Shown piece by piece: positions 1 through 8,095 of a stretch of 28,352 nucleotides of DNA. Position 1 is the stretch's first letter; each line of letters starts with the position of its first letter. Below the pieces are notes generated by a model that had not been told where the DNA came from, did not search any database, and was given only the letters and a program-made list of their open reading frames with translations. Location: contig JALHTB010000030.1 of assembly GCA_022865625.1 (NCBI GenBank), forward strand, positions 1 to 28,352, given 5' to 3'. The DNA comes from Candidatus Bathyarchaeota archaeon. GTDB taxonomy: Archaea; Thermoproteota; Bathyarchaeia; 40CM-2-53-6; FEN-987. Position numbers and translations under genes: made by a program.

Positions 1-1182
1 GTCAAAGTATCGTTCAAGTTCTTCTGGGTCATCTGTCAGCAGTTGCTCGGCGATACGAACCTGATCCGACTCTCTCACAATCTTAGTGAGTTCTTTTCGT
101 CGTTCCAAGTAGGGCGTGATCGTGAAATCCCGACCCTCGGCGTACAGGAGGTCGAACAGAAAGACCGTCACCGGAACCTCTTCTGCCATCGTCTCTATCT
201 CACGCTTGCGCCCTCTCCGTTGCGAAACTACCTGAAATGGAAGCATGTCCCCCGTGTTCGAGTCAACGGCGACACATTCTCCTTCGAGAATTGCCTGGTC
301 CGCCTCGATTACCGCTCTCAAGTTCTCGGCAACATCGGGGAATTGGCTAGTTATGTTCTCGAGTCGTCTTGAGAACAGCTGAACCTTCTTCTTGGAGACG
401 TGTGCTTGGATCCGAAGGCCGTCGTACTTGTATTCAGCCGATCCCTTACCTTCGAGTTTGGCCAGAATCTCTTCGGCAGAAGAGAGACGTTCACAGAGCA
501 TGGGCCTTACAGGGCGGTCGAGTGAGATCTTGAAGTCCTCTACACCATCGACCCCGTGCAGTGCTACCCTCTTTGCCACATATCCTAGATCTGACGAGAG
601 ATTGTAAGCCCTCTCGAACAGATCTCTGAACTCCTTTCCTCCGGCGTATGCGATCGCAAGTGCATCAAGGATCGTCATGTCTGCGATTCCGACTCGCAGT
701 CTGCCGAGAGCCATTCGAGTGACGAACTTTGCCTCTTGTGGGCTTGCATCAGTCAGGAGACTCGAGAGGAGTTTGATCTTTGCGTCAACGGAACGATCAC
801 CTGTTGCGTGAGCGATCTTGTCAAATGTATCGTACACTGACTCGACAGTGAGCTGTTTCTTCATGAGGGTAGACTGTTTTCTCTTCTTCAGCATCTCCTG
901 TGCGGCGAGGCCCAAGTCTCCACTTCGATTGAATGTAGACTCGACCTCAGGCTCTGCTCTACCTGAAGCGAATGAGATGGCTTTCTCGACGAGTTTCTCC
1001 GCCATCCCGAGCTCGATGCCGACATAGTCAGGATAGAGCTTACCTTGAGTCAGATACACGACCTTGTCAACGAGCTCTTTTGGGGTCTCCTTGAGCAACT
1101 TGACTAGGAGATCTGTCATCTCCAGCCTCTTTGAGGTCGCCTCGATGCCCTCAAAGACTTCCGCAAGCTGCTCATATCGCAC
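1..1182 (-). CDS. lig: ATP-dependent DNA ligase, C-terminus cut by window edge
   Basis: This ligase seals nicks during replication and repair through an enzyme-AMP intermediate. The minus-strand frame is open from a GTG at 1182 to base 1, giving 394 residues of a protein usually near 580-600. The N-terminal part is the helical DNA-binding domain. Motif I is EYKYDGLRIQ, with the AMP-accepting lysine at K252. Motif III is LEGECVAVD, near residues 298-306. The OB-fold and nucleotidyltransferase motifs V-VI lie outside the window. The GTG start gives an N-terminus VRYEQLAEVFE, which matches archaeal ligases. The gene is divergent from the DUF72 gene. The family call is secure and the exact start moderately so. 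Confidence 0.95.
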   Translation of the reverse strand, partial: MRYEQLAEVFEGIEATSKRLEMTDLLVKLLKETPKELVDKVVYLTQGKLYPDYVGIELGMAEKLVEKAISFASGRAEPEVESTFNRSGDLGLAAQEMLKKRKQSTLMKKQLTVESVYDTFDKIAHATGDRSVDAKIKLLSSLLTDASPQEAKFVTRMALGRLRVGIADMTILDALAIAYAGGKEFRDLFERAYNLSSDLGYVAKRVALHGVDGVEDFKISLDRPVRPMLCERLSSAEEILAKLEGKGSAEYKYDGLRIQAHVSKKKVQLFSRRLENITSQFPDVAENLRAVIEADQAILEGECVAVDSNTGDMLPFQVVSQRRGRKREIETMAEEVPVTVFLFDLLYAEGRDFTITPYLERRKELTKIVRESDQVRIAEQLLTDDPEELERYFD

Positions 1183-1229
1183 GTGGCTCTACCAGTCCCG
1201 GCTGACTCTGAACAAACCTCCCCCGAAGT

Positions 1230-1238
1230 CCTTTAAGG
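1230..1238. promoter_or_regulatory. TATA-like element in ligase/DUF72 divergent spacer
   Basis: CCTTTAAGG is the only AT-rich, TATA-like core in the 124-base spacer between the two divergent starts. It lies about 50 bases upstream of the ligase GTG, a normal distance for an archaeal promoter with a short leader, and about 70 bases upstream of the DUF72 start. It is nearly symmetric, so it could serve either direction. This is inference from position and composition only. Confidence 0.35.
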
Positions 1239-1306
1239 GTTGCCCGCAATCCGCAAGAAGAAGAGAGCACAATCAGCTCAAACAATGTGAGTAGGCGATA
1301 GGATCC

Positions 1307-2179
1307 GTGGAAAACCCTGAGAGACCATCGACACCTGTTCGACTTGGATGTGCTGGCTGGTCCTACAAGGAATGGATTGGCCCTCTATACGACCCTGACA
1401 GGAGCATGCTCCAACAGTACTCATCGATTTTCGATACTGTGGAAATCGACTCGTCTTTCTACAAGTTCCCAGAGAAAGGAACCATACTCGGAATGACAAG
1501 ATACACTCCTCGAGGCTTTCTCTTCAGCGCGAAACTGAACAAGAAGTTCACGCATGAGCTGCGTCTTAGACTTGATGAAGATGCGCAGACTGAGCTCGAC
1601 TCGTTCTGCGAACTCTTCGATCCTTTACTCCACCAAGACAAAATGGCGTGTATGCTTGTTCAGTTGCCACCGTCGCTAAAGCGGAATGACGATCTGCTGG
1701 AAGGATTCCTCGCCGCGCTGCCAAGAAGATACGATTACGTGGTGGAATTCAGGCACCCATCGTGGCTGGAGTTCAGCACATGGGCGATCTTGAGCAAGTA
1801 CAACGCTGCCTACTGCATTGTCGATGAACCTCTTCTCCCCCCTGAGGTTCACGTGACTTCAGATATCGGATACGTACGATGGCACGGCAGGGGAGACAGA
1901 CTATGGTACGACTACCGTTACACACAAGATCAGCTTACTGACTGGTTGCCGAAGATAGAGGAAGTGCGCAACAACACCAAGCAGACTCTTGGTATCTTCA
2001 ACAATCACTTTCGCGGTTACGCCCCAGAGAACTGCATCCAGATGATGAAGATGCTCGGACTTGCAGAGGAAAAGCATGACGTGGCTCTAAAGAGAATACG
2101 GGATCATATCGAGGGTATGGTCACGCATTCAACAGAAGAGAAGATGACGCTCGATCGATTCACTAATCCCTCGCAATGA
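1307..2179 (+). CDS. DUF72 (YecE-like) family protein
   Basis: This 290-residue protein belongs to the DUF72/YecE family, which has a TIM-barrel-like fold and no settled biochemical function. The N-terminus carries the family signature RLGCAGWSYKEWIGPLYDP (about residues 12-30), followed by the VEIDSSFYKFP block near 45-55. Further conserved blocks are VVEFRHPSWL (about 145-154) and GYVRWHGRGDRLWYDYRY (about 188-205). Length is typical. The start is a GTG; the signature lies close behind it, so there is little room for another choice. It is divergent from DNA ligase and sits 43 bases before glutamate dehydrogenase on the same strand, so cotranscription is possible. The family is clear but the role is unknown. 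Confidence 0.9.
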   Translation: MENPERPSTPVRLGCAGWSYKEWIGPLYDPDRSMLQQYSSIFDTVEIDSSFYKFPEKGTILGMTRYTPRGFLFSAKLNKKFTHELRLRLDEDAQTELDSFCELFDPLLHQDKMACMLVQLPPSLKRNDDLLEGFLAALPRRYDYVVEFRHPSWLEFSTWAILSKYNAAYCIVDEPLLPPEVHVTSDIGYVRWHGRGDRLWYDYRYTQDQLTDWLPKIEEVRNNTKQTLGIFNNHFRGYAPENCIQMMKMLGLAEEKHDVALKRIRDHIEGMVTHSTEEKMTLDRFTNPSQ

Positions 2180-2222
2180 TTAAGAGAGGCCTTCTGGATT
2201 CAGCCAAATAGGATGATCAAGC

Positions 2223-3470
2223 TTGACGGAAGAGCTGAATCCCTTCAAGATTGCGCAAGAGCAGCTAGACATGGCTGCGAAGCTGTTGAAGTTGGATCCT
2301 GCCACCCACAGCCTTCTGAGAGAACCAAAGCGTGTCCTAGAGGTTACGTTTCCTGTCAGGATGGATAACGGGCAGGTCAAGGCCTTCAAGGGTTTCAGAG
2401 TTCAGTACAACGACGCTCGTGGTCCATGCAAGGGAGGAATCCGGTTCCACCCACAAGAGACGATCGACACTGTGAAGGCTCTGGCGGCGTGGATGACGTG
2501 GAAAACCGCTTGTGTCGGGATACCTTTCGGCGGAGGAAAGGGAGGGGTGATCTGTGATCCGAAGCAGATGTCTGGCGGTGAGCTCGAGAGGCTCAGCCGA
2601 GCGTATATCGACGCCATCGGTGCCATGATCGGGCCTGAGTTGGACATTCCTGCGCCCGACGTCTACACAAATCCGCAGATCATGGCTTGGATGATGGATG
2701 AGTTTGCCAAGATCAGAGGATACAACGCACCAGGCGTCGTCACCGGCAAGCCAATACCATTGGGTGGATCACAGGGAAGAGGAGACGCAACAGCCCGCGG
2801 AGCCGTATACACGATACGTGAAGCCTCAAAGAGACTCGGAACCCCGCTGAAAGACGCGACAGTCGCGATCCAAGGCTACGGAAACGCAGGATCATATGCA
2901 GCCATTCTCCTGCAAGAGATGGGGGCGCGGATTATCGCGGTGAGCGACTCGAAAGGGGGAATACTGAGCGAGAAAGGGCTCGGTCCAAAAGGCGTCCTTG
3001 AGCATAAGCAGAAGACCGGAAGCGTGGTCGGGTTCCCGGGTGCGAAAGCAATCACAAATGAAAGCCTGCTCGAACTACAATGCGACATCTTGGTTCCCGC
3101 CGCACTTGAGAACGTCATAACCGGCAAGAACGCGTCTCGGATCAAGGCGAAGATCGTGGCTGAAGCTGCTAACGGCCCTACCACACCTGAGGCTGACGCT
3201 GTCCTCTTCAAGAAGAAGGTCTTCGACATTCCTGACTTCCTGTGCAACGCGGGAGGAGTGACCGTTTCCTATTTTGAGTGGGTCCAGAACACCTATGGTC
3301 TCTACTGGCCGGTGGAGGAGATCCACGAGCGATTGGATAGGATCATGACTACGGCATTCAACGATGTCTATGACATGCATGTGAAACATAATGTGAACAT
3401 GCGAATGGCCGCGTACATGCTCTCAGTCCAACGAGTCGCTGAGGCGATGAAACTGAGAGGTTGGGTCTAG
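2223..3470 (+). CDS. gdhA: Glutamate dehydrogenase
   Basis: This enzyme interconverts glutamate with 2-oxoglutarate and ammonia using NAD(P), linking carbon and nitrogen metabolism. At 415 residues it has the normal length of the hexameric archaeal and bacterial enzyme. The substrate domain has [11 protein letters not shown] (67-77) and [12 protein letters not shown] (98-109), with the catalytic lysine at K106. The Rossmann domain has the dinucleotide loop QGYGNAG (217-223). The second beta strand ends AVSDSKGG near D242; I do not assign NAD or NADP preference from that. The TTG start is supported by AGGATGAT a few bases upstream and by a full-length N-terminus. The DUF72 gene lies 43 bases before it. 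Confidence 0.96.
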   Translation: MTEELNPFKIAQEQLDMAAKLLKLDPATHSLLREPKRVLEVTFPVRMDNGQVKAFKGFRVQYNDARGPCKGGIRFHPQETIDTVKALAAWMTWKTACVGIPFGGGKGGVICDPKQMSGGELERLSRAYIDAIGAMIGPELDIPAPDVYTNPQIMAWMMDEFAKIRGYNAPGVVTGKPIPLGGSQGRGDATARGAVYTIREASKRLGTPLKDATVAIQGYGNAGSYAAILLQEMGARIIAVSDSKGGILSEKGLGPKGVLEHKQKTGSVVGFPGAKAITNESLLELQCDILVPAALENVITGKNASRIKAKIVAEAANGPTTPEADAVLFKKKVFDIPDFLCNAGGVTVSYFEWVQNTYGLYWPVEEIHERLDRIMTTAFNDVYDMHVKHNVNMRMAAYMLSVQRVAEAMKLRGWV

Positions 3471-3557
3471 CCCACCTCTCACAACTACGCATTTTGAAAC
3501 CCAACTGGTCCCATTCAGGACAGACCTGGAGTTTCTTCACTGCTTCGTGCTGCTCCC

Positions 3558-3588
3558 GATTCCCCGCGGTATTCATGGTGAGGGAATC
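3558..3588 (+). promoter_or_regulatory. Inverted repeat overlapping DUF47 ribosome binding site
   Basis: GATTCCC (3558-3564) and GGGAATC (3582-3588) are perfect 7-bp arms with a 17-base spacer. The right arm ends three bases before the chosen TTG start at 3592 and includes part of the GGTGAGGG ribosome-binding sequence. In the mRNA a hairpin could mask the site, which would make it a candidate translational control. Arms this short can arise by chance. Confidence 0.3.
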
Positions 3589-3591
3589 CCC

Positions 3592-4296
3592 TTGACTCGT
3601 TCATTCAATTTCTTGTCTTTCGGAAGGCAATTCCGACTGGGAGGCAAGAAGGAAAAGAGAGTGCTCGACCTTGTGGCTGAACATCTCGCCATGGTTCAAA
3701 AATGTGCCAAGGAACTGAAACAGATGGCCAGCTCACTGGAACACATGAACTGGGTCTTAGTCAAGGACCAGACTGAGATCATCTCAAGGTACGAGAAGAT
3801 GGCGGATGACATCCACCGAGAAGCAGTCATCCAGATCGCACAAGGGGCGTTCTTCGCGGGGATGAGGGAGGACTTTCTAGACCTGATCGAGCAAATCGAT
3901 GAGATTGCAGACGCTTCTCAGGATGCTGCCCGCATAATCTCAGAAGCTCCAGTTGAACGTCGAGCTTTGGACTGTCTCTATGAGGGAGATTCCACGCTGC
4001 GCACCTTCGTTGAAGGCATTGACACGTGCGTTGCAACTCTCGCCGAGTCAGTCAAGTCTCTTCGAACTGACGCAGAGGCTGCGGTAACCAAGGCACTTGA
4101 GGTTGAGAGCATCGAAGAGGCGGTTGACCAGATCAAGGCAGACCTGGTGTCCAGGCTTTCCGCACGCAGATCTCAGATCGATGTGTTCTCGTACCTGCAA
4201 GTCAGAGAACTGATCCTGAAGCTCGACGATGTCGCGGACGCAGCTGAGGATTGCTCCGACCTCGTCATAACAATCGTTGTGAAAGCAGTGTCGTGA
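3592..4296 (+). CDS. DUF47 / PhoU-like phosphate transport regulator
   Basis: DUF47 proteins are all-helical PhoU relatives that occur next to PiT permeases and are thought to control phosphate uptake. The sequence is almost entirely amphipathic helix. It has the family's acidic metal-binding-type segments: EKMADDIHREAV (about 72-83), LIEQIDEIADASQDAARII (about 103-121) and, near the end, LKLDDVADAAEDCSDLV. I choose the TTG at 3592 (234 residues) over a GTG at 3547. GGTGAGGG sits at the right distance before the TTG, and the extra 15 residues of the longer form do not look like the family. The PiT permease follows in the same direction about 360 bases later, with a small zinc-ribbon gene between. 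Confidence 0.88.
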   Translation: MTRSFNFLSFGRQFRLGGKKEKRVLDLVAEHLAMVQKCAKELKQMASSLEHMNWVLVKDQTEIISRYEKMADDIHREAVIQIAQGAFFAGMREDFLDLIEQIDEIADASQDAARIISEAPVERRALDCLYEGDSTLRTFVEGIDTCVATLAESVKSLRTDAEAAVTKALEVESIEEAVDQIKADLVSRLSARRSQIDVFSYLQVRELILKLDDVADAAEDCSDLVITIVVKAVS

Positions 4297-4385
4297 AAAA
4301 TGCTATGGATTTACATTGTTAGTGCAAGCACTACTCATTCAAGGAAAGCTCTATCAAGACAGCAGTCGTGAGATACTGCGGCCGA

Positions 4386-4604
4386 ATGGTAACTCGATCT
4401 TTGCCGAATCGAGAGCTCGGTCGACCACAAATGCGATGTCCCCTCTGCGGATGCGAAATGACCAGACTCTCCGGGTCGAACAAAAGGAGAGTCAACGAGC
4501 TCGTTTACTACTGCGAGAAGCATGGTCTACTGAACAAGACGGCAGATGCGAAAGTCAAGGCGACTGAAATCACGAAACGACCCGCGTCGCTTCGGACAGA
4601 ATGA
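4386..4604 (+). CDS. Small zinc-ribbon protein in phosphate-transport cluster
   Basis: I do not recognise a named family. The 72-residue product has a CPLCGCEM knuckle (C24, C27, C29) and YYCEKHG (C49, H52), giving a Cx2C...Cx2H arrangement about 21 residues apart that could bind one zinc ion. The rest is basic. The start is uncertain. ATG 4386 is given; ATG 4431 gives a 57-residue protein beginning MRCPLCGCEM, and a GTG at 4368 is also in frame. It lies between the DUF47 and PiT genes on the same strand, so it may be cotranscribed with them. A small DNA-, RNA- or protein-binding role is inference. Confidence 0.6.
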   Translation: MVTRSLPNRELGRPQMRCPLCGCEMTRLSGSNKRRVNELVYYCEKHGLLNKTADAKVKATEITKRPASLRTE

Positions 4605-4659
4605 TCTTTTGCGTCAAGCATCATCCGTCAAGCGATAGGCAAGTCCAGGGCGAGCACCT

Positions 4660-5604
4660 TTGACCCCAGATCTCTATACGTACGCAGCGTTGGTCTTGGC
4701 CATGTTCCTTTCTGCCGCGTTGGGAGGAAACAACTTCTCGACATGCCTCGGTGCTAGCCTGGGTGCAGGAATCGTCAGGTTGTCGAACGCGATACTGATA
4801 GCCACCGCCGGGGTCATTCTGGGCACGCTCTTTGAAGGGCACAAACTCTCGAACGTAGTGGCTGGGCAGATCCTGCCGACACTTTCCGCTCCTGGCCTCG
4901 TCGTGATTCTCGTCAGCAGCCTACTGGTCATGGCGGCCGTGACACTTCTCCATGTTCCTCTCTCGTTATCTCAGGTCATGGTCGGCGCGGCGTGGGGACT
5001 CGCGCTGGCGACAGGCACCCAAATCGGCAGCATGTTCTCTATTGAAGTGACAGCTTCCTGGATCTCATCACCGATCCTAGCATTCTTGATTTCAGCAGCG
5101 GTCGAAATCGCTGTGCTGCGACTAGGAAGGAAAGCCAAGGATGTCTTTGCTCTGAACCATCTGTACGCAATCCTCACACTGATCGCAGGGTTCTATGCAG
5201 CGTATACTCTTGGCGCAAACACGCTTGGCCTTGTGGTCGGGCTATTTCCACAGGGCCTTGCAGATCCCCTGATCCTTTCTCTAGTATTCTCGGCTGGGGC
5301 CGTGGTCGGAATAGCCTTCCTTAGCACAGGCACGGTGAGAAGTGTGGCAGACAATCTGGTGGGGTTGAGTCCCTCAACAGCTCTGTCAGCCCAGTTTGGT
5401 GGGGCCTTGTCCGTGCATCTCTTCACGCAGTTGGGGTTACCGGTTTCCATATCACAGGTGGTAATTGGAGGCATGGGGGGAGCCGCTTCGGTCAAGCGAA
5501 TTGCGATCACAAACAAACGCATCATACAGCAAATCATAGCTGGCTGGACAATCGGACCACTCGCTGGCGCAATAGTGTCATTTCTGCTCGCGAAAGTCAT
5601 CTGA
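4660..5604 (+). CDS. pitA: PiT-family inorganic phosphate permease
   Basis: This integral membrane transporter imports phosphate, probably coupled to a cation, and pairs with the DUF47 protein. The 314 residues form about nine to ten hydrophobic segments with the inverted duplication of the PiT family. The two signature repeats are altered. The first reads LGGNNFSTCLGASLGAG (21-37) and the second LGANTLGLVVGLFP (184-197), where classical members have GANDVANA-like sequences. The family also includes sulfate-type members, so the substrate is inferred from the DUF47 neighbour. The start is TTG 4660, with GGGCGAG just upstream. At 314 residues it lacks the large cytoplasmic loop of bacterial PitA. 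Confidence 0.88.
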   Translation: MTPDLYTYAALVLAMFLSAALGGNNFSTCLGASLGAGIVRLSNAILIATAGVILGTLFEGHKLSNVVAGQILPTLSAPGLVVILVSSLLVMAAVTLLHVPLSLSQVMVGAAWGLALATGTQIGSMFSIEVTASWISSPILAFLISAAVEIAVLRLGRKAKDVFALNHLYAILTLIAGFYAAYTLGANTLGLVVGLFPQGLADPLILSLVFSAGAVVGIAFLSTGTVRSVADNLVGLSPSTALSAQFGGALSVHLFTQLGLPVSISQVVIGGMGGAASVKRIAITNKRIIQQIIAGWTIGPLAGAIVSFLLAKVI

Positions 5605-5711
5605 AAACGTCAACATTTCGGCAAACTGACACGAGACCTGCCGGCTGAAAGCACAAATGACACCTCTTGGCATAGGTAGGCGAACAGCTTCCGGCCGGAC
5701 GTGAAGTCGAA

Positions 5712-6185
5712 ATGGAGCACGAGAAGTCCTGTGGCGCGGTAATATTCAGGGTCGGAAACAGTGCCAGGTATCTTCTCCTGCATTATGAGGCGGGACATTG
5801 GGACTTCGTAAAGGGTCACGTGGAGAAGCAGGAATCAGAGGAGGATACGGTCAGAAGAGAGATACTTGAGGAGACCGGGCTAAAGAACAAGAGGTTCGTG
5901 AGCGACTTCAGAGAACGAATCAACTACTTCTATCGGAGACGAGGCAGGACCGTGTCCAAGGAAGTCATATTCTATCTGGTCGAGGCATTAGGAGAGGAGC
6001 CGGTCAAGATATCCGGCGAACACGTTGGATACGAATGGCTTCCATATCGTGAAGCTCTCGAACGGCTCACCTACAAGAACGCGAAAGACACACTTCACAA
6101 AGCAGAAAGCCACCTGCGACAGAGGAAATCGGTCTTGGTCACTCCAACTCTCGATCCGCAGACAAAGGCACCAGAGAACAAGTGA
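5712..6185 (+). CDS. Nudix hydrolase, Ap4A-hydrolase (NUDT2)-like
   Basis: Nudix enzymes cleave nucleoside diphosphates linked to another group. The closest type by eye is the asymmetrical diadenosine tetraphosphatase group. The Nudix box is complete at residues 35-57: G35, E41, R49-E50, then ILEETGL, matching Gx5Ex7REUxEExGU. The N-terminus MEHEKSCGAVIF and the stretch WDFVKGHVE fit NUDT2-like proteins, as does a length of 157 residues (usual 130-160). The last 18 residues look like a disordered tail. The gene follows the PiT permease by 107 bases on the same strand. The family is certain; the precise substrate is not. Confidence 0.9.
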   Translation: MEHEKSCGAVIFRVGNSARYLLLHYEAGHWDFVKGHVEKQESEEDTVRREILEETGLKNKRFVSDFRERINYFYRRRGRTVSKEVIFYLVEALGEEPVKISGEHVGYEWLPYREALERLTYKNAKDTLHKAESHLRQRKSVLVTPTLDPQTKAPENK

Positions 6186-6260
6186 CCTACACGACAAGAC
6201 AGGGGCCTAATCTAAACCCCACAAGTGCTCTGTAAGTGAATTTTGCGAGACGAGTTGATA

Positions 6261-6416
6261 ATGAGTGACAACGAGGAATTGAAAGAGAAAATCATAGACG
6301 AGATTCGGCAGGCTCCGCAAGAAGGCCTTGCCGAACCTCTCCGCTTCATGGGCGAACAGCGGAAGAAACGCGAGCGCGAAAAACGCATCGCAGCCGGTCT
6401 CGACCCGGATCCCTAG
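6261..6416 (+). CDS. Small charged helical protein (51 aa)
   Basis: This frame is below the usual ORF cut-off. It starts with ATG at 6261, preceded by GAGTTGATA, and ends with TAG. The product is rich in Glu, Lys and Arg, begins MSDNEELKEKIIDEIRQ and contains EQRKKREREKR (36-46). It probably forms one or two amphipathic helices and has no Cys. It lies 75 bases after the Nudix gene on the same strand. I do not recognise it. Support comes from the start context, position and coding-like composition only. Confidence 0.5.
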   Translation: MSDNEELKEKIIDEIRQAPQEGLAEPLRFMGEQRKKREREKRIAAGLDPDP

Positions 6417-6469
6417 GCTAGTTCTCACGTTTCTTCCAAGACGCCACAACGACGAACGCAACGAATGAA

Positions 6470-6832
6470 CTACACGTATTTCCTGATCTCGCCTTCGAGT
6501 TCCTCCGGAGCAGTGACATGAACATTCGGTCCGACATCGCCCAGCAGCTTCTTGGCCTTCTCACGATGCGACGTCGGGACGACAAGCACGACAGGTGTGC
6601 CGAAATTCTTGCATGCGTACAGTAGGTCGGTTGCTTTCGTCTGCTCCTGTCCCACTGGCATGACCTTATGTAGATAGCCGACTACGACGTTGACTTCGCC
6701 CTTGTTGAGGTGGTTCACATACTTGCCATGGCCGTCCCACGTGTTGGCCACCGGTAAGGTTTCTATTCCTTCAGACGCAAGTTTCGCCAGCACGAGCGGA
6801 TCGGTTCCTTCGAAATAGCCAATTCTAGCCAT
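6470..6832 (-). CDS. Uncharacterised 120-aa alpha/beta protein
   Basis: I do not recognise this family. The product starts MARIGYFEGTDP and alternates short hydrophobic strands with helices: ARIGYFEG (2-9), EVNVVVGYLHKV (about 47-58), TPVVLVVPTS (about 80-89) and PNVHVTAPEELEGEI (about 102-116). This suggests a small Rossmann- or flavodoxin-like fold. There is no obvious catalytic motif and no membrane segment. I chose ATG 6832. The frame extends to 6931, but the added residues are rich in Arg and Cys and look non-coding, while GGCTGAT precedes the ATG. It is divergent from a small Cys-containing gene at 6893. Confidence 0.75.
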   Translation of the reverse strand: MARIGYFEGTDPLVLAKLASEGIETLPVANTWDGHGKYVNHLNKGEVNVVVGYLHKVMPVGQEQTKATDLLYACKNFGTPVVLVVPTSHREKAKKLLGDVGPNVHVTAPEELEGEIRKYV

Positions 6833-6892
6833 AAGTATCAGCCTACTGGAACAGTTGCCCCCTATCCCTGATAAACAGTTCTCATTTCTCAG

Positions 6893-7078
6893 ATGACGAC
6901 ACGCGACGCGACGACGAAGAGTCATGACCACAACCCAACTGGAGCAATAACGAACTTGGAAGCGAACAAGACGACAGTGAAATGGTGCAACTGGTGTCAG
7001 AAGCGGCTAGGAATGGACTACAAGCTGGCGACCTGTCCGGCCTACATCGAGCAACTAGCCGAAATGCTCAGGCGCTGA
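6893..7078 (+). CDS. Small CxxC protein, 61 aa, unrecognised
   Basis: The predicted protein has a polar N-terminal half (MTTRDATTKSHDHNPTG) and a C-terminal half with WCNWCQKRLG (C32, C35) and ATCPAYIEQLAEML (C48). Three cysteines in a Cx2C...C pattern suggest a metal site or redox centre. Third codon positions are mostly G or C, as in neighbouring real genes, which supports coding. The start is ATG 6893, 60 bases from the divergent start at 6832. No clear ribosome-binding sequence is visible. Function is unknown. Confidence 0.45.
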   Translation: MTTRDATTKSHDHNPTGAITNLEANKTTVKWCNWCQKRLGMDYKLATCPAYIEQLAEMLRR

Positions 7079-7152
7079 ATCATCTCGTGGGGTACTGCGC
7101 GGTAAACATTGAATACCACACCCGCCCTCAGAATATGTGCCGCAATGATAGC

Positions 7153-7189
7153 ACTCTCAGAAACGACAAAGGATGAGATCACCTAGGGT
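7153..7189 (+). repeat. Imperfect direct repeat, copy 1
   Basis: Starts ACTCTCAGAAACGA and ends CCTAGGGT. By hand alignment it matches copy 2 (7245-7281) at 27 of 37 positions without gaps, and the copies start 92 bases apart. Confidence 0.4.
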
Positions 7190-7244
7190 ATTTGAGCGGC
7201 AAAACACTGGAATCTGAGCCCCCGAGCCTGCATTTTCAGCGCAA

Positions 7245-7281
7245 ACTCTCAGAAATGAGAAAAGACAGAATAGCCTGGGGT
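7245..7281 (+). repeat. Imperfect direct repeat, copy 2
   Basis: Starts ACTCTCAGAAATGA and ends CCTGGGGT. The first 11 bases and the last four are identical to copy 1. It ends 27 bases beyond the 3' end of the convergent coiled-coil gene, so it could lie in that gene's 3' untranslated region. Confidence 0.4.
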
Positions 7282-7308
7282 GGCGGAGCCAAGTTGTCAA
7301 ACGCATAA

Positions 7309-7899
7309 TTACCGAGGCTGTAGAGTCTTCTCGTACATTCTTCTGACGGTCCACCGCATGGCATTTCTGAGCTCGTTGAGTCTTCTCTGATCCCCGTAGT
7401 TATGGACCCGTAGAGTCCTCAGGGTGCCGCTGTCTTCTTCCAGCTCGTAGGTCAAGACATTGTTCGCGCTCAGTTGACCGTTCCGAGCTGCCTCTTGGTC
7501 CTTCACATGCATCGGATCTAAGACGCGCGCAACAAGGAAAGCCCTCAGAGGCGGAGACGCCACCTCGTATCTAATACCCGGATCCGGAACGAGCGTGATT
7601 TCTGATCCTGTGATTTGAAGATCTGCAAGGTGAGTACCCTCAGGAGTGCTTATCGGCCACATTTCACCAGTCTCTTTTCTTGCCTCCTCGATCATCTCCG
7701 GCCCCGGGGCCACTTGTGCATCCGCAGGGATCTTCACACGCCTGAAGCTCTTCTCCACGAGCTGCGAGTCAACGATCTCAAGAAAAGATCTCAGCCGTTC
7801 CGCTTCTCGTTCCGACTCTGCTATCTTCTTCTCAAGGTATGCCTTCATCTCGGCGAGACGCTTAAGGTCCGAATCCTCTTCCTTCGTCAACGCAGCCAC
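7309..7899 (-). CDS. Uncharacterised protein with N-terminal coiled coil
   Basis: I do not recognise a named family. In this 196-residue protein, residues 4-50 are a strong coiled coil (KEEDSDLKRLAEMKAYLEKK, then ESEREAERLRSFLEIVDSQL). A compact mixed domain follows at about 65-196, including FLVARVLDP, NVLTYELEED and a basic C-terminal helix LRNAMRWTVRRMYEKTL. There is no signal peptide or membrane segment. The GTG start at 7899 places the coiled coil at once and leaves a 196-base divergent spacer before asnS. It looks like a conserved archaeal cytosolic protein; any oligomerisation or scaffold role is inference. Confidence 0.75.
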   Translation of the reverse strand: MAALTKEEDSDLKRLAEMKAYLEKKIAESEREAERLRSFLEIVDSQLVEKSFRRVKIPADAQVAPGPEMIEEARKETGEMWPISTPEGTHLADLQITGSEITLVPDPGIRYEVASPPLRAFLVARVLDPMHVKDQEAARNGQLSANNVLTYELEEDSGTLRTLRVHNYGDQRRLNELRNAMRWTVRRMYEKTLQPR

Positions 7900-8045
7900 T
7901 CGCGTTCTAGACTGTCTGTGCCTGGAGGCTATTAACAGAGCGAGTCAAGGTGACCCCTCCAGTCGTAGCAGGGCAGGAAACCGGATCGATCAATCTTCCT
8001 GATGCCAGATTCTCCGGGGAATCGCGTCCTTTTACCACATCACGG

Positions 8046-8053
8046 TTTAAATA
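8046..8053 (+). promoter_or_regulatory. TATA box for asnS
   Basis: TTTAAATA is a strong archaeal TATA box, 43 bases before the GTG start at 8096. Transcription should begin near 8075-8080, giving a leader of about 15-20 bases. Confidence 0.65.
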
Positions 8054-8095
8054 CCGTCCTGAATGCAGGTGAATCTTCGTGGGCGCAATTGACAG

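Larger units (their letters stand above)
7079..7308. other. Gene-free 230-base spacer with diverged direct repeat
   Basis: I find no plausible gene or tRNA fold in this stretch. It contains both copies of an imperfect 37-base repeat, annotated separately, and no strong promoter element that I can assign. Confidence 0.5.

Noticed and set aside
5640..5700. An imperfect inverted repeat (CCGGCTGAAAGC and GCTTCCGGCCGG) before the Nudix gene
   Set aside because: Two mismatches in 12 and a 37-base loop make it weak, and I see no other sign of a structured RNA.
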